Shown here: in pieces, positions 16,475 through 25,741 of the stretch
Position numbering within the stretch: position 1 is the stretch's first letter
Layout of the letters: every line of letters starts with the position of its first letter
NCBI RefSeq assembly: GCF_026283955.1
Contig: NZ_JAPDPE010000054.1
Coordinates: 1 to 33,144 of the forward strand
Length of the DNA: 33,144 nt
DNA from: Dyella silvatica
GTDB lineage: Bacteria > Pseudomonadota > Gammaproteobacteria > Xanthomonadales > Rhodanobacteraceae
Direction: 5' to 3'
Position numbers and translations under genes: made by a program
The notes under the pieces: generated by a model
Told to the model about the DNA's origin: nothing
Database searches by the model: none
The model's input: only the letters and a program-made list of their open reading frames with translations

Positions 16475-17836
16475 ATGCGTTTCCCACGCTGGGCGCCTGC
16501 GGGTGTCCTTTGCGCGATGGTGGCCACGGTTGCCGTCGCCGCACCACCCGTCACCAAAGTTGTAGCGCAAGTCGCAGCGCCATCGGCGGCGCCGACCGTC
16601 AAGGATGCCGCCATCCGCGACGAACTGGCTGTTGCCGTGCGCGCACTTTGGGCGGCTAATCCCGAAGTACAGTCGGCCCGGGCCGAGCTTGAGGCGGCGC
16701 GCGCACGTGCGGTCGCCGCATCCCGGCCCTTGTATAACCCTAGTATCGATGCGGGGATAGAGAATGCCGACGTGCGTCGCCGCACCATCGGCCTGAGCCT
16801 GCCGCTGGATTTGTCCGGCAAGCGTGGTGCGCGCACGGCGGTTGGCGCGGCCGATCTGCAGGCGGTCGAGGCGAGCTATGACCGCGCCCGCCGCGACGTC
16901 GCCGCACGCTGGTTGAAGGCCTGGCTCGCCAGCGCTCTGGCCAACCAGGAAGAAGCGCTAGGCAAGCGCCGACTGGAACTGATGCAGAGCTTCGATGAGC
17001 TGGCCGGCAAGCGCCTGAAGGTCGGCGATGTGAGCAGTCCCGAGCGCGATCTGGCCGCGTTGGCTCTGGGCGAGGCGCAAACCCAGCAAGCCACCTTGCT
17101 GGGACGCGTGGCCGCCGCCCGGGCTGCCTTGCAATCGTTGGGCGACACTGGCCTGGACCGGCTGCCGGCCTTTGCCGGCCAGTTACCGCCCGAACTTGAG
17201 GGTGCCGATCTTGTCCGCTCCGACACGAAGATCGACGAGCTCCCGGAGTTGCGCGAGGCGCGTTCGCGTACCGATGCCGCCTATGCCGGCGTGAAAGTCG
17301 CCGAACGCAATCGCATCCCCGATCCGGTGATCTCGTTGACCGGTGGACGCGTGAATATTGCGCCGAGCGGACCGGGGCCTGGGGGAAGGCTCAACTACAA
17401 CGTCGTTGGCGTAGGCCTCAGCATTCCCTTGCCGATACGCAATACCTATAGCGCCGAAGTCAATGCGGCGCGCGCCGATGCCGATGCCGCCGCCGCCAAC
17501 CTGGGTACTCAGCGTCTGTCCGTGCGTGCACGCCTAAGCGAGGCCTTGTCGCGTTACCAGGCCTTGCGCACCGCAGGGCAATCGTTTCGCGCCAGCCGCG
17601 CCAGCGCCTTCGACGAACGCACCCGCCTGCTGGAGCGGCTGTGGAATGCAGGCGAGATCACCACCTCCGATTACCTGATCCAGCTCAAGCAGAGCCTGGA
17701 TACCGCGCTGTCCGGCCTGCAACTGCAGAGCGAAACCTGGCAGGCCTTTATCGACTACCAAGTGGCTGCCGACCGGCTAACCGCCTGGGTGGCCAGCGAC
17801 GCCGTACACGGCAACGACAAGGAATACGCACAATGA
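16475..17836 (+). CDS. czcC: Outer-membrane factor of an RND metal-efflux pump (CzcC/TolC family)
   Basis: 453 residues from the ATG at 16475, preceded by GAGGAG (16463-16468). The longer reading from 16421 lacks a ribosome site. A signal peptide covers residues 1-23 (ending VAVAA), then long Ala/Arg/Glu-rich helical segments duplicated as in TolC-family proteins: NPEVQSARAELEAARARAVAA (about 67-87), a central NRIPDPVISLTGG strand near 287, SIPLPIRNTYSAEVNAARADADAA near 324-350 and LNAGEITTSDYLIQLKQSL-like helices near 390. It forms the outer-membrane channel of the tripartite pump. Its stop overlaps the start of the adaptor gene by four bases. The metal specificity is unknown, so the symbol denotes family only. 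Confidence 0.9.
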   Translation: MRFPRWAPAGVLCAMVATVAVAAPPVTKVVAQVAAPSAAPTVKDAAIRDELAVAVRALWAANPEVQSARAELEAARARAVAASRPLYNPSIDAGIENADVRRRTIGLSLPLDLSGKRGARTAVGAADLQAVEASYDRARRDVAARWLKAWLASALANQEEALGKRRLELMQSFDELAGKRLKVGDVSSPERDLAALALGEAQTQQATLLGRVAAARAALQSLGDTGLDRLPAFAGQLPPELEGADLVRSDTKIDELPELREARSRTDAAYAGVKVAERNRIPDPVISLTGGRVNIAPSGPGPGGRLNYNVVGVGLSIPLPIRNTYSAEVNAARADADAAAANLGTQRLSVRARLSEALSRYQALRTAGQSFRASRASAFDERTRLLERLWNAGEITTSDYLIQLKQSLDTALSGLQLQSETWQAFIDYQVAADRLTAWVASDAVHGNDKEYAQ

Positions 17837-18954
17837 AACAGGCACACCGGCTCTTTCTTGCCATTTCCCTGGCTTTGGTCCTTCCTCTCGCGCCGTCGGC
17901 ATTTGCTGCCGAGAAGCAGGCTCCCGCGCCTGCGCCGGCCGAGAGCAATCCGCTGCAACTCGATGCGCAGGCGATCCGCACTGCCGGTATCCAGGCCGCG
18001 CCAGCCGTCCGCCGCAACCTGCGGCAGGAGCTGAAAGCTCCGGGCGAAGTACAGGCTGATGCCTACGCTACCGTGCTGGTCTCGCCGCGCATGCCGGCCC
18101 AGGTGGTGAAGCGGCGCGCGCGACTAGGCGACAAGGTGAAGACGGGGCAACCGCTGGTCACCCTGTCCAGCGTGGACGTCGCCGATGTGCAGGGCGCGCT
18201 GATCGTCAGCGATCAGGAGTGGCGGCGGGTCAGTTCGCTGGGGCCGCAGGCGGTATCGGCACGGCGCTATATGGAAGTGAAGGTGCAACGCGACCAGGCA
18301 CGCGCCAAGTTGCGCGCCTTCGGTCTCAGCGAAGGGCAGATCAACGCCATGCTGCGCGCCGGTTCGGCCCGTGCCGACGGTACCTTCGAGCTGTTGTCGC
18401 CGGCCGCCGGCCGCATCACCAGCGACAGCTTCACCGTGGGCCAATGGATCGAGCCTGGACGCACGTTGTTCACCCTGGTCAACGAGGATACGGTATGGGT
18501 GCAGGCGCAGCTTGCATCGTCCGATGCCGCCAGCGTGAAGCTGGGTGATGATGCCCGCGTGGTAACGCATGGGCAGACCATTCCCGGCAAAGTGGTGCAA
18601 TTGCCACATCAGGCCAATGAGCAGACCCGCACCGTGCCGGTGCGTATCCAGGTGAGCAATAGCAACGACCTGCTGCACAACGGCGAGTTCGTCGACACCT
18701 ATCTGGCCACCGCCGGCAGTCGCGAGGCGCTGGCCGTGCCCACTGCGGCGGTAGTGCTGCTGCAAAACCAGAGCACGGTGTTTGTCGACAAGGGCAAAGG
18801 CTTGTATGAGCCGGTGCCGGTGGTGACCGGCGAAACCCAGGGCGATGTCACTGTGATTACCGATGGCCTGAAAGTAGGCGAGCCGGTGGTGGTGAAGGGC
18901 GCCTTCGCCTTGAAGGCGCGTCTGCTGAAATCGCAGATCGGCGGGGGAGATTGA
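17833..18954 (+). CDS. czcB: Periplasmic adaptor of an RND metal-efflux pump (CzcB family)
   Basis: 373 residues from the ATG at 17833, which overlaps the czcC stop (ATGA). The much longer reading from 17641 is an artefact. A signal peptide ends at about residue 24 (SAFAAEKQ). The membrane-fusion architecture is visible: a first lipoyl half (MPAQVVKRRARLGDKVKTGQ, near 88-107), a helical hairpin (ALIVSDQEWRRVSSLG... AKLRAFGLSEGQINAML), a second lipoyl half (ITSDSFTVGQWIEPGRTLFT near 196-215) and beta-barrel domains (VWVQAQLAS, VRIQVSNSN, TAAVVLLQNQSTVFVDKG). No His-rich N-terminal metal-binding segment is present. It links the inner-membrane pump to the outer-membrane channel. Confidence 0.93.
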   Translation: MKQAHRLFLAISLALVLPLAPSAFAAEKQAPAPAPAESNPLQLDAQAIRTAGIQAAPAVRRNLRQELKAPGEVQADAYATVLVSPRMPAQVVKRRARLGDKVKTGQPLVTLSSVDVADVQGALIVSDQEWRRVSSLGPQAVSARRYMEVKVQRDQARAKLRAFGLSEGQINAMLRAGSARADGTFELLSPAAGRITSDSFTVGQWIEPGRTLFTLVNEDTVWVQAQLASSDAASVKLGDDARVVTHGQTIPGKVVQLPHQANEQTRTVPVRIQVSNSNDLLHNGEFVDTYLATAGSREALAVPTAAVVLLQNQSTVFVDKGKGLYEPVPVVTGETQGDVTVITDGLKVGEPVVVKGAFALKARLLKSQIGGGD

Positions 18955-18956
18955 CG

Positions 18957-21900
18957 ATGCTTAACCGCCTGGTAGAGGTTTCGCTTAAATACAAAGTGCT
19001 GGTCATCATCATCTTCGTGGTGGTCGGCTTTCTCGGCTGGAAAGCCGTCACCAGCTTGCCCATTGACGCGTTTCCAGACGTCACCCCGGTGCAGGTCAAT
19101 GTGTACACGGAAAGCCCCGGTTTGGCCGCCGAGGACGTCGAACAGTTACTGACCTTCCCGGTCGAATCCGGCCTGGCTGGCTTGCCCAAGGTGCAGCAGA
19201 TTCGTTCGGTCAGCCTATTCGGGCTGTCCTATGTCTCGGTGTATTTCGAAGACAGCATGGACATCTATTTCGCGCGCCAGCTGGTCAACGAGCGCCTGCA
19301 GCAGATTGCCAACAATCTGCCGCAGGGCTATGGCAAGCCGGAGATCGGCCCGAACACTTCGGGCCTGGGCCAGGTGTTCTGGTACACCATCGAACGCGCC
19401 GACCAGAAGCTGAAGGACGTCAAGGACAAGCAGTTGGCTGAGGCGACCGCGGGCAAGCCCGCGCCGCCCTCCGATATGGACCTGCGTACCTTGCAGGACT
19501 GGTCGGTGCGGCTGATCCTGCGCACGGCGCAAGGCGTGGACGACGTAAGCTCCTGGGGTGGCGAGGAGAAGCAATTCCAGGTGCGCATCGACCCGCTGAA
19601 GCTGATTTCGCAGGGGCTGACCTTCAAGCAGGTGATCGACGCGTTGCAGGCCAATAACACCCAGGTCGGCGGCAGCTATGTCGACGTGGGGCGCGAGCAG
19701 TATCTGGTGCGTGGCCTGGGCCTGGTCAAAAACGCCAAGGACATTGGCGGCATCATGCTCAAGAGCGACAACGGCACGCCGGTCTACGTGCGCGATGTCG
19801 CCAGCATCGTCGAAGGGGCCGCGCCGCGTTTCGGTGCGATCACCCGCGACGGCAAGGAAGTGGTGATGGGCCAGGCGCTGGCGCGTATTGGCGAGAACGC
19901 CAAGAACGTGGTGGACTCGGTCAATACCAAGCTCGATACAGTGAAGAAGGCGCTACCGGCCGGTGTTGAAATCAAGACCGTTTACGAGCGCACCGAACTG
20001 GTCAACAAGGCGGTAGAGACCGCCGTGCGTGCGCTGGTCGAGGGTTCGCTGCTGGTCGCGGTGGTGTTGTTCCTGTTTCTCGGCGAGTTGCGTTCGGCGC
20101 TAGTGGTGATCGTGGCCTTGCCGCTAGCCATGCTGATCGCCTTTATTTGCATGGGCCAGGTGGGGCTATCGGCCAACCTGATGTCGCTGGCCGGTTTGGC
20201 CATCGGTATCGGCATGATGATCGACGGCGCGGTGGTGATGGTGGAGAACGCTTTCCGCATCATGGCCGAGGAGCTTGCCCACGGCGGCAAGGTGAATCGT
20301 ACGGCGGCGGTGTTGACGGCTGCACGCGAGGTGGCCAATCCGGTGGCCTTTGCGATCCTGATCATCGTCACCGTGTTCCTGCCGCTGTTCAGTCTGGAAG
20401 GGCTGGAAGGCAAGATGTTCAAGCCGATGGCTTTCAACATCAGCTTCGCGATGGCCGGCTCGCTGCTGCTGGCGCTGACCCTGATCCCGGTGCTGGCCTC
20501 GCTGGTGCTCAAGCCCAAGCCGGAAAAAGACACCTGGCTGGTGGCCGGCATCAAGCGGGTCTATACGCCGACCCTCAACTGGACCCTGGGCCACCGCAAA
20601 CTGGTGCTCGCCAGCGCGGTGCTGGCCCTGGTCGGCAGCCTGGCGCTGTTCCCGTTCCTGGGTAAGGAGTTCATGCCGACCCTGCGCGAAGGCGCCATCA
20701 TGTGGCGCGTCACCTCGATCCCGTCGGCCTCGCTGGACGAGTCGATCGACGTCTCCAAGCGCATCGCGGATTTGTTCCAGAAGAAATTCCCCGAGGTGGA
20801 AACCACCCTGGCGATGATTGGTCGCGCGGAGAAGGGCGAAACCGCCGATGTGAACTACATGGAGATCTACACGCCGCTCAAACCCAAGGATCAGTGGCGC
20901 AAAGGCGTGACCCTGGAAAGCATGGAAAAGGACATGCAGGAGTCACTGGAGCAGCAACTGCCGACCGCGGTGGTCAGCTTCACCCAGCCGATCCAAAGCC
21001 GTATCGAGGAGCTGATTTCTGGTGTGCGTGCCACCCTGGCCTTGAAGCTGTATGGCCCCGATCTGGCAACGCTGGATCGGCTCAGCGGGCAGATCAAGGA
21101 CACGCTGAGCAAGGTGCAGGGTGTGGCCGATCTGCAATTGGAGGCGAACAAGGGCAAGCCGCAGATCAAGATCAGCGTCGATCGTGATGCACTGGCCCGT
21201 TATGGGTTGAACGCCGACGACGTGCTCACCGTGGTCAAGAACGGCATCGGTGGCGAACCAGTGAGTACCCTGCTCGATGGCATCAAGCGCTTCGCCATCA
21301 CCGTGCGCGTGGACGACAACTCCAAGGCATCGCCCGAGGCGATTCGGCAGATTCCGTTGCGCACCGCCAGCGGCAGCATCGTGCCGCTGACCAAGGTGGC
21401 CACGGTGGATATGGCGGAAGGCTATTCGTTTGTCCGTCGCGAGCAGTTGCAGCGCTATGCGGTGATCCAGATGGATGTCCGCGGCCGCGATGTGAACGGC
21501 TTCGTGATGGATGGCAATGCGGCGATCGAAAAACAGGTGAAGCTGCCGCCGGGCTATTGGCTGGAGTGGGGCGGTGCGTTCGAGAACCAGCAGCGCGCCC
21601 TAGGCAAGTTGGCGGTGATCGTGCCTGCGACGATCTTCTTCATCTTTGTACTGCTGTATACCGCCTTCAACTCGGCGAAGTACGCCGCGCTGATTCTTGC
21701 CAACGTGCCGTTCGCCACCATCGGTGGCCTGGTCGCGCTGGCGATTACCGGGCAATACCTGTCGGTGCCCTCGGCGATCGGCTTTATCGCGGTGTTCGGC
21801 GTGGCCATGCTCAACGGCATCGTGCTGGTGAGCTTTCTCAATGAGTTGCGCGGCAAGGGCCACAGCGTACGCGAGGCGGTGGTGCAGGGTACGGCGTTGC

Positions 21901-22133
21901 GCCTGCGACCGGTGCTGATGACCGCCAGCGTGGCCATCCTTGGCCTAGTGCCCATGCTGCTTTCCAGTGGCGTTGGCGCAGAGACCCAGCGGCCGCTGGC
22001 CACGGTGGTGGTGGGAGGCCTGCTCACTTCCACCTTGTTGACCCTGGTGCTGCTGCCGATGTTGTACGACTGGATCGAAGAGCGCGCACAGCGGCGCATG
22101 GCCGCCGATGACAACGATGGAGCTTCGTCATGA
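18957..22133 (+). CDS. czcA: Heavy-metal RND efflux transporter (CzcA/CusA family, HME-RND)
   Basis: 1,058 residues from the ATG at 18957, with GGGGGAG eight bases upstream. A TTG at 18951 would add two residues and overlap czcB. This is the proton-driven inner-membrane pump. Seen are PIDAFPDVTPVQVNVYTESP near 36-55, the first periplasmic loops, helices 2-6 from about 345, and the helix-4 signature GLAIGIGMMIDGAVVMVENAF (Asp near 422, Glu near 430). The large second loop follows from about 560, then the second helix bundle from about 885. The signature lacks the DFG motif typical of zinc/cobalt/cadmium pumps and the DA motif of CusA, so the metal cannot be named. The next gene overlaps the stop by four bases. 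Confidence 0.95.
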   Translation: MLNRLVEVSLKYKVLVIIIFVVVGFLGWKAVTSLPIDAFPDVTPVQVNVYTESPGLAAEDVEQLLTFPVESGLAGLPKVQQIRSVSLFGLSYVSVYFEDSMDIYFARQLVNERLQQIANNLPQGYGKPEIGPNTSGLGQVFWYTIERADQKLKDVKDKQLAEATAGKPAPPSDMDLRTLQDWSVRLILRTAQGVDDVSSWGGEEKQFQVRIDPLKLISQGLTFKQVIDALQANNTQVGGSYVDVGREQYLVRGLGLVKNAKDIGGIMLKSDNGTPVYVRDVASIVEGAAPRFGAITRDGKEVVMGQALARIGENAKNVVDSVNTKLDTVKKALPAGVEIKTVYERTELVNKAVETAVRALVEGSLLVAVVLFLFLGELRSALVVIVALPLAMLIAFICMGQVGLSANLMSLAGLAIGIGMMIDGAVVMVENAFRIMAEELAHGGKVNRTAAVLTAAREVANPVAFAILIIVTVFLPLFSLEGLEGKMFKPMAFNISFAMAGSLLLALTLIPVLASLVLKPKPEKDTWLVAGIKRVYTPTLNWTLGHRKLVLASAVLALVGSLALFPFLGKEFMPTLREGAIMWRVTSIPSASLDESIDVSKRIADLFQKKFPEVETTLAMIGRAEKGETADVNYMEIYTPLKPKDQWRKGVTLESMEKDMQESLEQQLPTAVVSFTQPIQSRIEELISGVRATLALKLYGPDLATLDRLSGQIKDTLSKVQGVADLQLEANKGKPQIKISVDRDALARYGLNADDVLTVVKNGIGGEPVSTLLDGIKRFAITVRVDDNSKASPEAIRQIPLRTASGSIVPLTKVATVDMAEGYSFVRREQLQRYAVIQMDVRGRDVNGFVMDGNAAIEKQVKLPPGYWLEWGGAFENQQRALGKLAVIVPATIFFIFVLLYTAFNSAKYAALILANVPFATIGGLVALAITGQYLSVPSAIGFIAVFGVAMLNGIVLVSFLNELRGKGHSVREAVVQGTALRLRPVLMTASVAILGLVPMLLSSGVGAETQRPLATVVVGGLLTSTLLTLVLLPMLYDWIEERAQRRMAADDNDGASS

Positions 22134-22450
22134 AAGAGATCAAGGCATTCGTGCACCGCACCCGTGTAGCCGACATTGTTAAAGCGCTGCGCGAGGAGGG
22201 CTATCGCAATATCAGTGTGGTCGATGTACGCGGCTTGCTGAGTTCGCTCGATAGCGGTGAGGATAATTACTCGGTCGAGCTAGGCGATAAAGTCACCTCG
22301 GAAATAAAGCTCGAAGTGGTCTGCGAGGATTCCGAGGCCATGGCTGCGGTGGATCTGATCTGTACCCAAGGTGCTGCCGGGCTGGCGCTCAGCGGCTGGG
22401 TCTATATGGTCGAGGTCGAGCGTTCCTGGCCGATTGGTCGTAATTTCTAG
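22130..22450 (+). CDS. PII-like signalling protein of a metal-efflux operon (PII-NG type)
   Basis: 106 residues. The start ATG overlaps the czcA stop (ATGA), so it is coupled to the pump. The fold is that of PII: MKEIKAFVHRTRVADIVKALREEGYRNISVVDVRG at the start follows GlnB/GlnK spacing, and SEIKLEVVCEDSEAMAAVDLICTQGA matches the second half with its helix. The T-loop differs (SSLDSGEDNYSVELGDK) and lacks the YRGAEY uridylylation segment of GlnK, so nitrogen control through GlnD is unlikely. PII-like genes placed after CzcA/CusA-type pumps form a known separate group (PII-NG). A role in regulating or sensing metal efflux is presumed but not established. Compare the true glnK at 25788-26126. 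Confidence 0.85.
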   Translation: MKEIKAFVHRTRVADIVKALREEGYRNISVVDVRGLLSSLDSGEDNYSVELGDKVTSEIKLEVVCEDSEAMAAVDLICTQGAAGLALSGWVYMVEVERSWPIGRNF

Positions 22451-22457
22451 CCCTACG

Positions 22458-22485
22458 GGTGGCGGACGGCTGGCCGTCCGCCACC
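22458..22485 (+). terminator. Strong hairpin at the end of the metal-efflux operon
   Basis: GGTGGCGGACGG-CTGG-CCGTCCGCCACC is a perfect 12-base-pair stem seven bases after the last stop. There is no T-run, so termination may be helped by Rho, or the stem may protect the 3' end. Confidence 0.65.
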
Positions 22486-22619
22486 GCAGAGACCTGATGA
22501 GCCATTCGCACAATCGTGGCGCCGAGGGTCAGCGCGAACATATTTTGTGAATCGCCTTGGGCTTGACCCGCAGCCTTTATGCTGGCCGAGGTGATCGGCG
22601 GTATCGTCAGCAGCCGGCA

Positions 22620-22642
22620 GCCTGCCCTGATCTAGGGCAGGC
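22620..22642 (-). terminator. Hairpin after the FAD-dependent dehydrogenase gene
   Basis: GCCTGCCCT-GATCT-AGGGCAGGC is a perfect 9-base-pair stem lying eight bases beyond the stop codon on the minus strand. It has no T-run. It sits between two convergent transcripts and could serve either. Confidence 0.55.
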
Positions 22643-22650
22643 GCATATCG

Positions 22651-24276
22651 CTACCGATGCTGCGGGGCAAGCACTTGCTGCGCTAATGCCTCGGCTACTT
22701 TGATGCCGTCGACGCCGGCCGAAAGAATGCCGCCAGCGTAGCCGGCGCCTTCGCCGGCGGGGAAGAGGCCACGCACGTTGAGGCTTTGGCAGTCGTTGCC
22801 GCGGGTGATGCGAAGTGGTGACGAAGTGCGGGTTTCCACGCCGGTCAGTACGGCGTCGTGCATGGCGAAGCCTTTGATCTGTTTGTCGAAGGCGGGGAGT
22901 GCTTCGCGGATAGCGGCGATGGCGTAGTCGGGCAGGCTGGGGGAGAGATCGCCTAGCTTGAGGCCGGGTTTGTAGGATGGTTCGATGGCGCCGAGCCGGG
23001 TCGAGGGTTTGCCGGCGATGAAGTCGCCGACTAACTGGCCGGGTGCTTCGTAATTGCCGCCACCCAGTTCGAAGGCTTTGGATTCCAGTGCGCGCTGGAA
23101 GGCGATGCCGGCCAAGGGGCCGCCGGGGTAGTCGGTGGGTGTAATGCCGACGACGATGCCTGCATTGGCATTGCGCTCATTACGTGAGTACTGGCTCATG
23201 CCGTTGGTGACGACGCGGTTTTCTTCCGAGGTGGCTGCCACTACCGTACCGCCCGGACACATGCAGAAGCTGTAAACCGCGCGGCCATTGCTGGCGTGGT
23301 GGACTAGCTTGTAGTCGGCCGCACCGAGCAGGGGATGGCCCGCATATTTGCCCAGCCGCGCCTGATCGATCAGCGATTGCGGATGCTCGATACGGAAGCC
23401 GATCGAGAAAGGCTTGGCTTCGACGAAAACGCCGCGTTCGTAAAGCATCTCGAAGGTGTCGCGCGCGCTGTGGCCCACGGCCAGCACGATGTGATCGCTG
23501 CGCAGTTCGTCGCCATTGGCAAGCCGCACGCCGCGAACTTGTTTTTGGTTGTCGGCGGCGTCTTCAAGCAAGAGGTCGGTGACGCGTTGCTGAAAACGTA
23601 TTTCGCCGCCCAGTGACTCGATCTCGGCGCGCATGTTTTCCACCATCGTCACCAGGCGGAAGGTGCCGATATGCGGTTTGCTGACATAAAGAATTTCTTC
23701 GGGCGCACCGGCTTTGACGAACTCGGCCAGCACTTTGCGGCCGAGGTGTTTGGGGTCTTTGATCTGGCTGTAAAGCTTTCCGTCGGAAAAGGTGCCCGCA
23801 CCGCCTTCGCCGAATTGCACATTCGATTCCGGGTTGAGAATGTTTTTGCGCCACAGGCCCCAGGTGTCCTTGGTGCGTTCACGCACTTCTTTGCCGCGCT
23901 CCAGCACGATGGGCTTGAAGCCCATTTGCGCGAGGATCAGCGCGGCGAAAATGCCGCAGGGGCCAAAGCCGATCACGATAGGCCGGTGGGCGAGGTTGGC
24001 GGGTGCCTGGCCGACAAAGTGATAGCTGGTATCCGGCGTGACCATCACATGGTGATCGTCGGCGAATTTTTTCAGCAATGCGGCTTCGTTCTTGACCTCG
24101 AGATCGAGGGTGTAGATGAGCAGCATCAGCTTGCTCTTGCGGGCATCGTAGCTGCGTTTGAACACCGTATGCGAGAGCAGGTCGCTGGCCGGAATACGCA
24201 ATTTATGCAGCGCAGCGGCGGCGAGATCCTCCGGGGTGTGATCCAGTGGCAGGCGCAGTTCGGTGATTCGCAACAT
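22651..24276 (-). CDS. FAD-dependent dehydrogenase, COG2509 family (function unknown)
   Basis: 541 residues. The N-terminal 100 residues form the small alpha/beta domain typical of this family (LRIPASDLLSHTVFKRSYDARK near 26-47). A dinucleotide-binding motif GFGPCGIFAALILAQMGFKP lies at 103-122 with the acidic ERG end near 126. EGGAGTFSDGKLYSQIKD near 156-173, the second nucleotide motif VLAVGHSARDTFEMLYERG near 266-284, CMCPGGTVVAATSEENRVVTNG near 338-359 and the closing FPAGEGAGYAGGILSAGVDG near 505-524 are all hallmarks. The length is normal and nothing is missing. The substrate is unknown. It is transcribed alone, 96 bases downstream of amtB and separated from it by a terminator. Confidence 0.9.
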   Translation of the reverse strand: MLRITELRLPLDHTPEDLAAAALHKLRIPASDLLSHTVFKRSYDARKSKLMLLIYTLDLEVKNEAALLKKFADDHHVMVTPDTSYHFVGQAPANLAHRPIVIGFGPCGIFAALILAQMGFKPIVLERGKEVRERTKDTWGLWRKNILNPESNVQFGEGGAGTFSDGKLYSQIKDPKHLGRKVLAEFVKAGAPEEILYVSKPHIGTFRLVTMVENMRAEIESLGGEIRFQQRVTDLLLEDAADNQKQVRGVRLANGDELRSDHIVLAVGHSARDTFEMLYERGVFVEAKPFSIGFRIEHPQSLIDQARLGKYAGHPLLGAADYKLVHHASNGRAVYSFCMCPGGTVVAATSEENRVVTNGMSQYSRNERNANAGIVVGITPTDYPGGPLAGIAFQRALESKAFELGGGNYEAPGQLVGDFIAGKPSTRLGAIEPSYKPGLKLGDLSPSLPDYAIAAIREALPAFDKQIKGFAMHDAVLTGVETRTSSPLRITRGNDCQSLNVRGLFPAGEGAGYAGGILSAGVDGIKVAEALAQQVLAPQHR

Positions 24277-24301
24277 GGGGTTCCAGTCTTTCTTTCCAGA
24301 A

Positions 24302-24333
24302 AAGCAAAGTCGCCAATGACGGCGACTTTGCTT
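24302..24333 (-). terminator. Rho-independent terminator of glnK-amtB
   Basis: On the minus strand a perfect 13-base-pair stem (arms 24321-24333 and 24302-24314, 6-base loop) is followed by a short T-run (TTCTGG after CTT). It lies 40 bases past the amtB stop, just ahead of the next gene's start. Confidence 0.75.
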
Positions 24334-25586
24334 GGATGTAGTACGCGTATTGTAGAGCGGGCTGCCGCGGACTTACGAAAGGTTGTAGGCCTTTTCCTCA
24401 TGCAGGGCCAGATCCAGGCCAATTTGCTCCTGTTCTTCGTCTACCCGCAGGCCGATGGTCCAGTCCAGCAGTTTGAGAATGATCAGGCTCAACACCGCGC
24501 TCCAGACGATGGTGAAGCCCACCCCCTTGGTCTGGATCCACAGCTGTGCGCCCAGCGAGGTGACGTTGCCAAAGCCGCCCAGCTTGGCCGAGGCCAGCGG
24601 GCCGGTGATCAGGCCGCCGATGATGCCGGCCACGGCGTGCACGCCGAAGACATCCAGCGAGTCGTCATAGCCGAACTTGTGCTTGAGCTTGGTTGCGCTG
24701 AAAAAACATACGATGCCGGCGAGCAGCCCAAGCACCAGGGCACCGCCCGGCCCGGCGGTACCCGCGGCCGGCGTCACTGCGACCAGGCCGGCGACGGCGC
24801 CAGAGACGATGCCAAGGACGCTGGGGCGGCCATGCACCAGCCATTCGGCGGCCATCCAGCCGATGGCGGCGGCAGCGGTGGCGATCTGGGTGACCAGCAT
24901 CGCCATGCCGGCACTGCCATTGGCGGCAGCTGCCGAGCCGGCGTTGAAGCCGAACCAGCCCAGCCATAACAGGCTTGCGCCGATGACGGTGTAGCCGAGA
25001 TTGTGTGGTGGCATCGGTTGCGTGGGGTAGCCGCGCCGCTTGCCGATCACCAGGCAGGCGACCAGGCCAGCGATACCCGCATTGATATGCACGACGGTAC
25101 CGCCGGCAAAATCCAGCACGCCCAGGTCGCCAAGCAGCGAGCCGGGGCCGCCCCAGACCATATGCGCCATCGGCAAATAGACGATGGTCAGCCACAGGCC
25201 GCTGAACCAGAGCAGGGCGCTGAACTTCATGCCCGGCGAGAAATGCGCGATCGAGCCCACCGATGATGGCGTGCATATTAAACGCGCCAGCCTTCATGCC
25301 CTCGGTGCTGAAGGCGAGCGAGTAGCCGTAAAACACCCACAGCACGCTAACCAGCGCAGTGATGGCAAAGCATTGCATCAATACCGACAGCAGGTTTTTT
25401 GCCCGCACCATGCCGCCATAAAACAAGGCGACCCCCGGTATCGTCATCATCAACACCAGCATGGTGGCCGTCATCATCCACGCGGTATCGCCACTATTAA
25501 GCACCGGTGGTGGCGTCGCGGCCTGTGCACATGCCGGCGAAGCCATACCCATGACGAGCAGAGCCATTACGGTCTTGCCGAGCCAG

Positions 25587-25614
25587 CCCGTTCCCCGTTC
25601 CCCGTTCCCTATTC
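25587..25614. repeat. Heptamer short tandem repeat, copy 1 (3 units plus a variant)
   Basis: CCCGTTC occurs three times, followed by the variant CCTATTC. On the minus strand it lies inside the first codons of amtB after the ATG at 25624. Because a unit is 7 bases, adding or losing one changes the frame. With three units the ATG is in frame with the AmtB signal peptide. Heptamers of this kind are common in Xanthomonadaceae. Confidence 0.9.
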
Positions 25615-25741
25615 CCCGGCTCATTTCACAGCGCATCGGCATCGACCTCCGACGTGCGGATACGGATCGATTGTTCCAGTTCGCTGACAAAGATCTTGCC
25701 ATCGCCGATCTTGCCGGGCCATTACGGTCTTGCCGAGCCAG

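Noticed and set aside
17641-17832. N-terminal extension of the czcB reading frame
   Set aside because: It overlaps the end of czcC and lacks a start signal; the ATG at 17833 begins a signal peptide and overlaps the czcC stop.
22458-22642. Pair of hairpins considered as a small RNA gene or mobile repeat
   Set aside because: The two stems differ in sequence and each lies at the end of one of two convergent genes, so they are better explained as 3' end structures.
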